NCBI GenBank assembly: GCA_903821605.1
Contig: CAIJLZ010000016.1
Span: forward strand, 1 to 64,000
DNA from: an uncultured Sphingomonadales bacterium
GTDB taxonomy: Bacteria > Pseudomonadota > Alphaproteobacteria > Sphingomonadales > Sphingomonadaceae
Direction: 5' to 3'
Length of the DNA stretch: 64,000 bases
The position numbers and the translations under genes are program-made. Positions 9,014 to 17,265 of this stretch are shown one piece after another. The first letter of the stretch is position 1; each line of letters begins with the position of its first letter. A model generated the notes under the pieces. It was not told the origin of the DNA and did no database searches. It saw only the letters and a program-made list of their open reading frames with translations.

Positions 9014-10423
9014 ATGACCCGTGACCGTAGCGTCTATCTTGGCCCGCGCCTGCGGCGGTTGCGCCGCGAACTGGGACTGACCCAATCGGACATGGCGGCG
9101 GATCTCGATATCTCGCCCTCTTATGTTGCCCTGCTGGAACGCAATCAGCGACCGTTAACCGCCGAAATGCTGCTGCGCCTCGCCCGCACCTATCGGCTGG
9201 ACATGACCGAATTGGCGGGTGATGGCGGCGTGGAATTCTCGTCGCGCTTGCAGACCATTCTCAAAGACCCGATGTTCGCCGACATTGACATTCCCGGCAT
9301 GGAAGCCACCGATGTCGCGACCAATTACCCCGGCATTACTGAAGCCTTGCTGCGGCTTTACACCGCCTATCGCGAAGAACAGCTCGCGCTCGCCGACCGC
9401 GATGCCAGCGGCCCGACCAGCCTGTCCGACGGCCAGGACCCGGCGGCGGAATCGCGGCGCTTTCTTGCCGCGCGGCGCAACAGCTTCCCGCTGCTCGACG
9501 ATGTGGCCGAACGACTGGCCCAGACGGTCGAGGAAAATGGCGGCCTGATCGGCCATTTGAAAAAGCGCCACAGCCTGCGCGTGCGCCGCCTGCCGAGCGA
9601 TGTCATGGTTGGATCGATCCGACGCCTTGACCGCCACCGCGAGGAACTGCTGCTTGATGACGGGCTCGATAATGCGAGCCAGAAATTCCAGCTCGCGCTT
9701 CAGCTTGCCTATCTCGAAATGCGCAAGGAAATCGATGGCCTGTTACAGTCGACCAGCTTCTCATCCGAGACGACCGAGCGGCTCACCCGGCGCGCGCTTG
9801 CCAATTATGCCGCCGCTGCGCTGCTCATGCCGTATAGCGCCTTCGCCAAGGCGGTGGAGGCGCGCAAATATGACGTGGAGTCCCTCGCCCGCCAATTCGG
9901 CACCAGCTTCGAACAAACCGCGCACCGCCTCACCACGCTGCAAAAACCCGGGCACGAGCGCGTCCCGTTCTTCTTCATCCGCGTCGACCCGGCAGGCAAT
10001 GTGTCGAAGCGGCTGGATGGCGCAGGCTTTCCCTTTGCCCGCCATGGCGGCGGTTGCCCTTTGTGGTCGGTGCATCAGGTATTTCGGACACCGCACCAGA
10101 TCGTGACCCAATGGTTGGAACTGCCGGATGGCCAGCGCTTCTTCTCGATTGCGCGGACAGTGACGGCAGGCGGTGGCGCGTTCGGCGCACTGCGGGTAGA
10201 GCGCGCGGTGGCGCTGGGCTGTTCGGCCGAACATGCGGGCAAGCTGATCTATACCCTGAACCGCCCCGATTTGAGCCCGGACACGGCCACGCCGATCGGC
10301 GTCACCTGCCGCTTATGCTATCGCACGGCATGCACCGCACGATCCGAACCGCCGATTGGGCGTCAAATTCTGCCCGATGATTATCGCCGCACCACCGCAC
10401 CCTTTGGCTTTTCCGACAGTTGA
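9014..10423 (+). CDS. ScfR/RamB-type XRE-family transcriptional regulator
   Basis: A 469-residue short-chain acyl regulator. The N-terminal XRE helix-turn-helix covers about residues 10-65 (LGLTQSDMAADLDISPSYVALLE). It is followed by an IrrE-like middle region (LANYAAAALLMPYSAFAKAVEA...LARQFGTSFEQTAHRLTTL) and a C-terminal ligand domain with Cys-containing motifs (GGGCPLWSVH, GVTCRLCYRTAC). RamB in Corynebacterium represses acetate and glyoxylate genes, and ScfR homologues are often encoded beside aceA or the methylcitrate genes. The divergent placement from isocitrate lyase here is therefore strong context. The start is supported by GAGGAGC before ATG. Whether it activates or represses cannot be told. 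Confidence 0.9.
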   Translation: MTRDRSVYLGPRLRRLRRELGLTQSDMAADLDISPSYVALLERNQRPLTAEMLLRLARTYRLDMTELAGDGGVEFSSRLQTILKDPMFADIDIPGMEATDVATNYPGITEALLRLYTAYREEQLALADRDASGPTSLSDGQDPAAESRRFLAARRNSFPLLDDVAERLAQTVEENGGLIGHLKKRHSLRVRRLPSDVMVGSIRRLDRHREELLLDDGLDNASQKFQLALQLAYLEMRKEIDGLLQSTSFSSETTERLTRRALANYAAAALLMPYSAFAKAVEARKYDVESLARQFGTSFEQTAHRLTTLQKPGHERVPFFFIRVDPAGNVSKRLDGAGFPFARHGGGCPLWSVHQVFRTPHQIVTQWLELPDGQRFFSIARTVTAGGGAFGALRVERAVALGCSAEHAGKLIYTLNRPDLSPDTATPIGVTCRLCYRTACTARSEPPIGRQILPDDYRRTTAPFGFSDS

Positions 10424-10630
10424 GGGGCAGGCCCATAAAACCCCCAAAATGAGCGATTATTTATTCCATTACGGATATATCCATCGGCCACTGCACCCCC
10501 TTTTTCCCCGCATTTTGTGGGAAAATTGGCACATTTTCACCGAAATGAAGCAACCGAGGCGCACAGGGCTGTTGAGCATTGGTTAAAATCATGTCAATGA
10601 ATGGTTAACGTCATCGAAAGGCCGTGCGTC

Positions 10631-11581
10631 GTGAACAAATATCGAAGGGGCGAAGAGTTCACGCGCGACCTCGACATCACTGTCAAACAGACAGCGTTAG
10701 TCGCGGCTAAGAAGCGGCTGAGCATCAGTGCAGATTTATTTGAACTCGACGAAATTGATGTTCTCTATGACGAAGATGAAGCCACGCTCTGGAGCTTCAT
10801 GCGGCCGGCAGGTCGCCCCAGTTTTACACCTGCCTTACTCAGTGATTTCAGGCGCTGGCAGTCGGCCATCACCACCAGCTTCGGACCCGACAAGGCCGAT
10901 CTGCGCTTTCTCGTTCTTGGCTCGCGCGTGCCGGGCGTATTTTGTTACGGCGGCGATCTGGAACTGTTTGTTTCGCTGATCCGCACCGGCAACCGCAAGG
11001 CGCTACTGGATTATGGCTGGGCCTGCGTGCGCATCCTGCACCGCAATATCAACGCGCTGGACCTGCCAATCGTGACCATCGGCTTGGCAGAGGGCGATGC
11101 GCTGGGCGGCGGGCTGGAGGCCTTGCTCTCCTTTGACGTCATCATTGCCGAACGCGGCGCATCATTCGGCTTGCCAGAGGCGATGTTCGGCCTGTTTCCG
11201 GGCATGGGGGCGCATAGCCTGCTGCTGCGCCGCATCGGCCGCGCCCGGGCGGAAGAGATGATCTTGAGCGGCAACACCTATTCCGCCGAAAAGCTGCACG
11301 AATGGGGATTGGTGAGCGTGCTTGCTGAAGCCGGTCAGGGCAAGGACGCGGCCCGCGACTATATCCGCAAAAATAGTCGCCGCTTTGCCGGGCATAGCGG
11401 TGCCTTTCGTGCGATGCGCAGCGTCAACCCGGTCGGGCTGGATGAACTGGAAAAGATCGTCGAATTCTGGGCAGATTCCGCGCTGCGATTGCGCGAACAG
11501 GATCTCAAGATGATGCTGCGGCTCGCCGGTGCGCAATCGCGCCGCAATGATGCGGAGCGGCTGGCCGGTCAGGCCGCCTGA
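10631..11581 (+). CDS. RpfF-like crotonase (putative DSF-family signal synthase)
   Basis: Crotonase-fold enzyme closely resembling RpfF, which makes cis-2-unsaturated fatty acid (DSF) quorum signals by dehydration and thioester cleavage of 3-hydroxyacyl-ACP. Shared landmarks are GGDLELFVSLIRTGNRKALLDY, GGGLEALLS and GLPEAMFGLFPGMGAHS. Two Glu residues, 20 apart in these last two motifs, match the spacing of catalytic Glu141 and Glu161 of RpfF. A GTG start at 10631 has GAAAGG 9 nt upstream. An in-frame ATG at 10601 would add ten residues but has no clear ribosome site. The 3' end overlaps by 13 bp with a GGDEF-EAL gene on the other strand. A generic enoyl-CoA hydratase is the alternative, but the RpfF-specific motifs argue against it. 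Confidence 0.8.
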   Translation: MNKYRRGEEFTRDLDITVKQTALVAAKKRLSISADLFELDEIDVLYDEDEATLWSFMRPAGRPSFTPALLSDFRRWQSAITTSFGPDKADLRFLVLGSRVPGVFCYGGDLELFVSLIRTGNRKALLDYGWACVRILHRNINALDLPIVTIGLAEGDALGGGLEALLSFDVIIAERGASFGLPEAMFGLFPGMGAHSLLLRRIGRARAEEMILSGNTYSAEKLHEWGLVSVLAEAGQGKDAARDYIRKNSRRFAGHSGAFRAMRSVNPVGLDELEKIVEFWADSALRLREQDLKMMLRLAGAQSRRNDAERLAGQAA

Positions 11582-13512
11582 GCAATCCGCCCACCCAGCG
11601 CCAATAGCGCATCGACCTTTGCACTCGGCATGGCCGCGCCGAAGAGATAGCCCTGCCCCTGCCGACAGCCGACCGCAAGCACGGATGCCGCCTGCTCTTC
11701 GGTTTCGATCCCTTCCGCGACAATGTTCATATCAAGCGTATTGGCCAGTTCGGCCACGGCCTTGATGATCGCATCCGACTTTTTGCCCGCAAGCGCGCCG
11801 CTGACAAATGAACTGTCGACCTTGATCTTGCTGAAATTATACTGGTGCAAATAGGACAGCGACGAATAGCCGGTGCCGAAATCATCCAGCGCCATCTTGA
11901 TCCCGACCTCGTCAATCGCGGCCACGAAATCCTTCACCTGCGGATTGGTATCCAGCAGCGCGGTCTCGGTAATTTCAAGTTCGAGCCGATGCGGCGCGAG
12001 ACCCGATGCCTGCAACGCATTGAGAATACCGAGTGACGCCCCCGGTGCCTGCATCTGCACCGGCGAAATATTGACACAGACACCGATATGTTCCGGCCAT
12101 TGGCTGGCAGTCCGACAGGCTTCGGCGGCAATCCAATTGCCCAGGGTGATGATCAGCCCGGTTTCCTCGGCAATTGCGATGAATTCCGATGGGCGCAGCG
12201 GCCCACGCGTCGGGTGATTCCACCGGATCAGGGCCTCAAAGGCCACGATGCTGCGGGTCTCGACTTCGACGATGGGCTGATAGTGCAGCTCCAGTTCGTT
12301 CAACTCAATCGCGGCGCGCAGTTCGACTTCCAGTTCCTTACGGCGGATCAACGCGCGGTTCATCGAAAAGTCGAACAGGCTTGAACGGTCGCGCCCAGCG
12401 GCCTTGCTACCATAAAGCGCGATGTCCGCATTGCGCATGATGATATCTGGCTCGGTCCCATGAAATGGGGCAACCGCCACGCCAATCGACCCCGACACGT
12501 TGATGATATGGCCATCGATCCGGGTCGGCATCCGCACCACTTCCAACAGGCGCTGGGCCATGTCCTCGGCCTCGGCAATGCTCATGTCGGGGCAGATGAT
12601 GATGAACTCGTCACCGCCAAAACGCGCGGCCGCACCTGCATCACCAAGCACCGCACGGATCTTGTCCGCCACGCGGATCAGCAACTGGTCGCCAATCGGA
12701 TGGCCAAGCGAGTCATTGACCTCCTTGAACCGGTCGATGTCGAGCCACAGCAAGGCGACCGGCTGATCACCGCGATTGGCGAAGATATTCTCGACATGCA
12801 CATTCAGGCCATAACGATTGATGAAGCCGGTGAGGTCATCCGTCAGCGCCAGAATTTCCATGCGATCAGCAAGGTCGCTTTTTTCCTGTGCCATCGAAAA
12901 GGAACGGCGCACGACTTCATAGGTCTTTTGCGTAATGCCGATCATCGCCCCGATGAACATCATGATCGTCGCGGCCAGAATAAGATAAGTGATGGAGGCC
13001 ACCATCAGCAACGCGACCGTCACCGGCACCGTCACCAGCAGGAACTGGCCGATAGCGATGATTGGACGACCGGCGTTCCGGCTGGAGATGCCACCAGCAT
13101 AGCCCACCGCATTGGCGACCGCGAGCGTATGCAGCATCGCATCATGGCTGTGCAGCACCGTCGCCCCGCACAGGACGCCAAGAGTGAAGGAGTAGCTCCA
13201 GGCCCCAATTTCGTAGAGCCGTTCCCAATAAATATGTTGATGGCCGCGTCCACGGCGGATCTGTCTGGCAAAGACGCAGGTCGTCCAAATCCGGATGATC
13301 GCCACCAACGAAAGCACCGCTGCGGCCTTGGCCACAGTCGCATTGCCCGACGCCCAAGCCAGATAAATGCCGGTCAACATACCGCAGACCGCGCCGATAA
13401 TCAGCGTGGAGGGTGAACCGAACAGCGATTCCACGAGTGCCGAGCGCACACGCTCGTCCAGTTGGACCACCTCGCCTTTGCGGCGTTCAGCAATGCGGAG
13501 AAATTTGTTCAA
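11569..13512 (-). CDS. Membrane-anchored GGDEF-EAL protein (cyclic-di-GMP turnover)
   Basis: 647 residues. An N-terminal membrane part has roughly six hydrophobic segments (about residues 33-195). A GGDEF domain follows, with an intact FGGDEF at 299-303 and the TDDLTGFINR entry motif, then an EAL domain with FEALIRW (EAL 426-428) and loop 6 DDFGTGYSS. Both catalytic signatures are intact, so it could make or break cyclic-di-GMP. No RxxD inhibitory site precedes GGDEF. There is no PAS domain, unlike RpfR, the known DSF receptor with GGDEF-EAL. The gene converges on the RpfF-like gene and overlaps its 3' end. The start codon is a TTG with poor ribosome-site spacing, so the N-terminus is uncertain by a few residues. 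Confidence 0.9.
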   Translation of the reverse strand: MNKFLRIAERRKGEVVQLDERVRSALVESLFGSPSTLIIGAVCGMLTGIYLAWASGNATVAKAAAVLSLVAIIRIWTTCVFARQIRRGRGHQHIYWERLYEIGAWSYSFTLGVLCGATVLHSHDAMLHTLAVANAVGYAGGISSRNAGRPIIAIGQFLLVTVPVTVALLMVASITYLILAATIMMFIGAMIGITQKTYEVVRRSFSMAQEKSDLADRMEILALTDDLTGFINRYGLNVHVENIFANRGDQPVALLWLDIDRFKEVNDSLGHPIGDQLLIRVADKIRAVLGDAGAAARFGGDEFIIICPDMSIAEAEDMAQRLLEVVRMPTRIDGHIINVSGSIGVAVAPFHGTEPDIIMRNADIALYGSKAAGRDRSSLFDFSMNRALIRRKELEVELRAAIELNELELHYQPIVEVETRSIVAFEALIRWNHPTRGPLRPSEFIAIAEETGLIITLGNWIAAEACRTASQWPEHIGVCVNISPVQMQAPGASLGILNALQASGLAPHRLELEITETALLDTNPQVKDFVAAIDEVGIKMALDDFGTGYSSLSYLHQYNFSKIKVDSSFVSGALAGKKSDAIIKAVAELANTLDMNIVAEGIETEEQAASVLAVGCRQGQGYLFGAAMPSAKVDALLALGGRIAQAA

Positions 13513-13617
13513 GCCCTTGTCTCATCCGATCACGGCCCGCATCAGCGCAGCCTTGCCTTCGTCACGCCTCCTGAACTCTTACGCAAACTGATACTTTTTC
13601 GGCGTTAATCCCGCTGG

Positions 13618-13896
13618 TTAATGGGACGTTTCGACATGTTGCCGATCAAGAAGCCGCAACATTTCCAACCACCAGCGATAGGTCGCCATGTCGTCTTGAA
13701 AAAAGGCCCGCCGAGCGCAGGCCTTAGCATGATCACGCACCCGTTCGCCATAGACCTCACCAAGGATCAGGCCATGGCCGACAGGCGTCTCTTCCCCTTC
13801 ACGGGCATTGTCATTGGCAGGAGCCGGACGCAACACATGGCGCAGCCGAGCGCCGAGCGCGCCGTCAAGTTGCTGGATCGCCAATGAAAATCGCAT
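13618..13896 (-). CDS. Small hypothetical protein
   Basis: 92 residues, not recognised. It begins MRFSLAIQQLDGALG, has a PANDN stretch common in small alphaproteobacterial hypothetical proteins, and ends in a helical region (DDMATYRWWLEMLRLLDRQ). A strong Shine-Dalgarno (GGAGG, 5 nt before ATG 13896) supports that it is translated. It stands alone, upstream of the GGDEF-EAL gene on the same strand. Confidence 0.55.
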   Translation of the reverse strand: MRFSLAIQQLDGALGARLRHVLRPAPANDNAREGEETPVGHGLILGEVYGERVRDHAKACARRAFFQDDMATYRWWLEMLRLLDRQHVETSH

Positions 13897-13920
13897 CTTC
13901 ACCTCCGTGACGGGTGACAC

Positions 13921-14259
13921 CAGCTACAACCAAAATGGTCGACCGGCTCCCGACAGATGGCCAATATGCAAGGCAAAGCGCTAAGATCAGGTTAATAACC
14001 ATTTAGGGAATTTCTTGGGTCAGTCTCATCTACCGGGCGGCGGTAAAATGCGCCTTCCCCTGACCAGGCCGGCTGGCGACACGATCAGGGGAAGGTGCGG
14101 CGACCCGAAGCAGGATAAACCAGCACGCCCCACTGTTGAAGGTAACGTGCCTGCTCACGGAATTCCGCATGGGGAAAAGCCCCAAAATTCGAGAAGCTTT
14201 CAAGCTCAATCTTGTTATATTAGATATTTATAAACTAATCGGACGTCAACCGAAAACGC
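13921..14259. other. Intergenic region with a long GC-rich hairpin
   Basis: About 340 bp without a convincing gene. It contains an 11-bp perfect inverted repeat, CCTTCCCCTGA (14053-14063) and TCAGGGGAAGG (14085-14095). The 21-nt loop itself contains CCAG-GCCGG-CTGG, giving a branched or extended stem. No T-run follows on either strand, so it is not a classical terminator. It could be a structured leader, a small RNA or an operator. An AT-rich stretch lies at 14205-14240. Confidence 0.5.
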
Positions 14260-15336
14260 TTAGATCGCGCCCGCCAGCACGGCCTGTTCCCAAGCAATCC
14301 GCGCCAGTTCCGGAAAGACCTTGGCGCGCTCCTGCGCCTGAGCCGATGCAGCGGTTCCCCGGATCGCGCGCCCCTTAATGCCATGGAAAATCGCCGCCAT
14401 GCGGAAGAAGTTGAACGCGATGTAGAAATCATAGCCCGGCATTCCATCACGGCCCGTGCGGCGGCAATAAGCCGCAAGATAATCCTGCTCGCTTGGGATA
14501 TTGAGCGCGGCCAGATCCGCGCCATAAAGGCCCGCCACGATATGCGGCGGCATGCGGTACATCATCGCGTGATAGGCAAAATCCGCCCCCGGATGGCCCA
14601 AGGTCGACAATTCCCAGTCCAACACCGCCAGCACTTTCGGCTCGGTCGGGTGGAAGATCATGTTGTCGCAACGGAAATCGCCATGAATAACCGTCGTCTG
14701 GTCGTCATCCGCCGGGATGGCGGTCGGCAACCATGCGATCAGCCGATCCATGTGGGGATCACGCCCCGCATCCGGATCTTCGAGATATTGCTTGGTCCAG
14801 CGGCCGATCTGGCGTTCGAAATAATTGCCCGGACGGCCATAATCGGCCAGCCCCACCGCCGCATAATCAACGCTATGGAGTTGCGCGAGTGTGGCATTCA
14901 TCGCGTCGAAATAGACTGGGCGCTCTTCGCGGCTGATATCGGGGAGGGTCGCGTCCCAGAAAATGCGGCCTTCCACCATGTCCATCACATAGAACCAAGT
15001 GCCAATCACGCTTTCGTCGGTGCACAGCCCGTGGACATGGGCAACGGGGAAGCCGACGCTGCCCAGCGCCGAAAGCACCTTGGCCTCACGCTCGACGGCA
15101 TGCGCTCCCTTGAGAATCTGCCCCGGTGGCTTGCGCCGTAGCACATAGGCGTGCTGCGGCGTCACCAGCTTATAGGTCGGGTTAGACTGCCCGCCCTTGA
15201 ACTGTTCCACCGTCATCGGGCCTTGAAAGCCCGTGACATGCGCTTCCATCCAGCCGGTCAGCGCGGCGACATCAAAGGCAAAGCCTTCACGCACCGCCGT
15301 GGTACCCGCATTTTCCGAGGCACCGACAGCACTCAT
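14260..15336 (-). CDS. APH-family kinase, acyl-CoA dehydrogenase-associated (ACAD10/11 kinase-like)
   Basis: Phosphotransferase of the aminoglycoside/choline kinase fold. The nucleotide loop region GGQSNPTYKL is near the N-terminus. The Brenner motif HGDFRCDN is at about residues 218-225 and the metal-binding DWELSTLGHPGADFAY follows from about 240. Kinases of this group are fused or paired with an acyl-CoA dehydrogenase. In LvaA/LvaC and ACAD10/11 they phosphorylate the 4-hydroxyl of a 4-hydroxyacyl-CoA so that the partner can eliminate it. ATG 15336 overlaps the stop of the upstream ACAD (ATGA). I prefer it over the in-frame upstream start at 15387, which would lie inside the ACAD gene. The substrate is inferred from the pairing, not proven. 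Confidence 0.85.
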   Translation of the reverse strand: MSAVGASENAGTTAVREGFAFDVAALTGWMEAHVTGFQGPMTVEQFKGGQSNPTYKLVTPQHAYVLRRKPPGQILKGAHAVEREAKVLSALGSVGFPVAHVHGLCTDESVIGTWFYVMDMVEGRIFWDATLPDISREERPVYFDAMNATLAQLHSVDYAAVGLADYGRPGNYFERQIGRWTKQYLEDPDAGRDPHMDRLIAWLPTAIPADDDQTTVIHGDFRCDNMIFHPTEPKVLAVLDWELSTLGHPGADFAYHAMMYRMPPHIVAGLYGADLAALNIPSEQDYLAAYCRRTGRDGMPGYDFYIAFNFFRMAAIFHGIKGRAIRGTAASAQAQERAKVFPELARIAWEQAVLAGAI

Positions 15337-16499
15337 GCCGGCTGCGCCTGCTTGACTTCGCGCTTGATCCTCTTCGCGAGTGACCATTTATGCACTTCGG
15401 TCGGACCGTCATAAATGCGGAACGCGCGCACTTCGCGGAATACCTGCTCGACGATCGTATCCTGCGTCACACCGGTGCCGCCCATGACCTGCACACACTT
15501 GTCAGCGATGCGCATCAACGCTTCCGACACGGCGACCTTGGCCATCGAGCTTTCCGAGGTGCCAAGCGATCCGCTATCCAGCACGCCCGCGCACCAATCG
15601 ATCATTAGTTCCGACTGTTTAATATCGATCATATTTTCGGCGAGCATGAAGCCCACGCCTTCGTGATCGATCAACTGCTTGCCGAACGCCATGCGCTTAT
15701 AGGCATATTCGCTCGCAATTTCCTGCGCCCGGATGCACGCGCCAAGCCAGCGCATGCAGTGCGACAGACGCGCCGGCGACAGGCGGATCTGCGCATATTT
15801 GAAGCCCTCACCCGATGCGCCGAGCATCTGGTCAGCCGAGACGCGCAGATTCTCGATCTTCACCACGGCATGGCCACCGGGCATCGAGCTATCAATAGTA
15901 TCAAGCACGCGCTCAATCGTGATGGCGGGGTCGGGCAGTTCAACAAGGAACATGCACGCGCCATCTTCCGACTTGGCCATGACGATCCCGACCTTGGACC
16001 CTTCCGCGCCGGTGATGAACGCCTTGCGGCCATTGATCACCCAATGATTGCCGTCGAGCTTACAGGTCGTCTGCATCATCATCGGGTCCGAGCCCGCGCC
16101 ATTATCCGACGCCGGTTCCGTCATGAAGAAAGCCGAACGCGCTTCACCCGAGACCAGCGGCTTGAGAAAGCGTTCCTTCTGCTCCGCACTGGCGACATGG
16201 CCGATGAGGTACATATTGCCCTCATCCGGGGCCATGGTGTTGCAGGCGAGCGGGCCGAGCGGCGACAGGCCCGAGCGGATCAGCACCACGGCCGTCTCAC
16301 GCTGGGTCAGGTGGCTGCCATCGGGCAGAACGTGCGGTGTCAGCACGCCTGCCGCGCGGGCCTTGGCGCGCATTTCCATGACGAGATCGTCCGACGGACC
16401 ATGGAAACCGCAACGCGGGTCCTTTTCATAGGGAATCACCACGTCCCGGACGAAGCGTTCGACGCGATCGGCCAGTTCCATTGCGCGTTGCGTTACCAT
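15333..16499 (-). CDS. Acyl-CoA dehydrogenase (paired with APH kinase)
   Basis: FAD-dependent acyl-CoA dehydrogenase of about 388 residues. It shows the FAD/substrate-loop motif MTEPASDNGAGSDP, GNHWVINGRKAFITGA, the helix YAYKRMAFGKQLIDHEG and the C-terminal QVMGGTGVTQDT. It resembles the ACAD10/11 group, in agreement with the kinase gene directly downstream in an ATGA overlap. The start is placed at MVTQRAMELADR because GGAG lies 8 nt upstream; the upstream in-frame start would add 23 atypical residues. Likely job: oxidation of, or phosphate elimination from, a modified acyl-CoA. Confidence 0.9.
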   Translation of the reverse strand: MVTQRAMELADRVERFVRDVVIPYEKDPRCGFHGPSDDLVMEMRAKARAAGVLTPHVLPDGSHLTQRETAVVLIRSGLSPLGPLACNTMAPDEGNMYLIGHVASAEQKERFLKPLVSGEARSAFFMTEPASDNGAGSDPMMMQTTCKLDGNHWVINGRKAFITGAEGSKVGIVMAKSEDGACMFLVELPDPAITIERVLDTIDSSMPGGHAVVKIENLRVSADQMLGASGEGFKYAQIRLSPARLSHCMRWLGACIRAQEIASEYAYKRMAFGKQLIDHEGVGFMLAENMIDIKQSELMIDWCAGVLDSGSLGTSESSMAKVAVSEALMRIADKCVQVMGGTGVTQDTIVEQVFREVRAFRIYDGPTEVHKWSLAKRIKREVKQAQPA

Positions 16500-16752
16500 T
16501 ATCGTATCTCCAGTCGCTTGAAATTCGTCATCACCAAATACGCAGGCCCGCTCGTCATCAGCTTGCACGTCCGACGCGGATGGCCGTTTCTCCTCCAGTG
16601 ATTACCGCCATGGGCGTTATTCCCCATGTCACGAAAACCTGTCAGCGTGTCTATGCCCCCGCCCATGCTAGTTAGGGGAGCTAGCCATAGCACTAGGTGC
16701 GTGTTTGCACAGCAAAAGGAAGTGTCGCCCCATCTTCAACGGAGAGACCCAT

Positions 16753-17163
16753 ATGACACCTGAACAAATTGCGAAGCTCGTCGACGATATGTACGCCATG
16801 ACCTCGGTGGGCGATTTCGACGGCGCGGAAGCCTATCTCGCCGATGACCTGATCATCACCGAAGCCAATGGCCTGCCGATGGAAGGCGTGTATCGCGGCA
16901 AGGGCGCACTGCGCGCCCTTTACGGCAAGGTCATGGGCATGATGGACGTGGCTGGGCTGGAACGCGTCGCGCTCACGGTTGGCGGCGATTATGCGATTTG
17001 CGTTGTACGCTTCCAATTCGTCGACCCGACCATTGAAGGCGCGGAACTCTGCGAACTCTTCCGCTTCAACGCAGAAGGCAAGGTCGCCGAGATCAAGCCC
17101 TATTATTTCGACCCGGCCCCGATGATTGCGGCCGCCAAGGCGAAGGCAGCCACCACCGCCTGA
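16753..17163 (+). CDS. NTF2/SnoaL-like protein
   Basis: 136 residues from ATG 16753, with GGAGAG just upstream; the in-frame upstream start is less likely. The sequence follows the NTF2/SnoaL fold: an N-terminal helix (EQIAKLVDDMYAMTSVGDFDGAEAYLADD), GVYRGKGALRALYG, and C-terminal strands ending in ELFRFNAEGKVAEIKPYYFDP. Members are small isomerases, cyclases or hydrolases, or small subunits of oxygenases; no catalytic assignment is possible here. It is divergent from the ACAD gene and ends at a strong terminator. Confidence 0.8.
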   Translation: MTPEQIAKLVDDMYAMTSVGDFDGAEAYLADDLIITEANGLPMEGVYRGKGALRALYGKVMGMMDVAGLERVALTVGGDYAICVVRFQFVDPTIEGAELCELFRFNAEGKVAEIKPYYFDPAPMIAAAKAKAATTA

Positions 17164-17209
17164 AGGTGATCGCCCGCCCCTGTCGTGTGCAGGGGCGATA
17201 GCGGCCATG

Positions 17210-17246
17210 AAAAAGGCCACCCCGAACCAATCGGGGTGGCCTTTTT
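17210..17246. terminator. Bidirectional rho-independent terminator
   Basis: A 16-bp perfect inverted repeat AAAAAGGCCACCCCGA / TCGGGGTGGCCTTTTT with a 5-nt loop lies between two convergent genes. The A and T tracts at the ends make it work in both directions. Confidence 0.95.
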
Positions 17247-17265
17247 ATTACCCTTGCGGACCAGA

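Noticed and set aside
10631-11581. Plain enoyl-CoA hydratase of fatty-acid oxidation
   Set aside because: The GGDLELF, RKALLDY and LFPGMGAHS segments with the Glu pair 20 residues apart are RpfF features not expected in ordinary hydratases.
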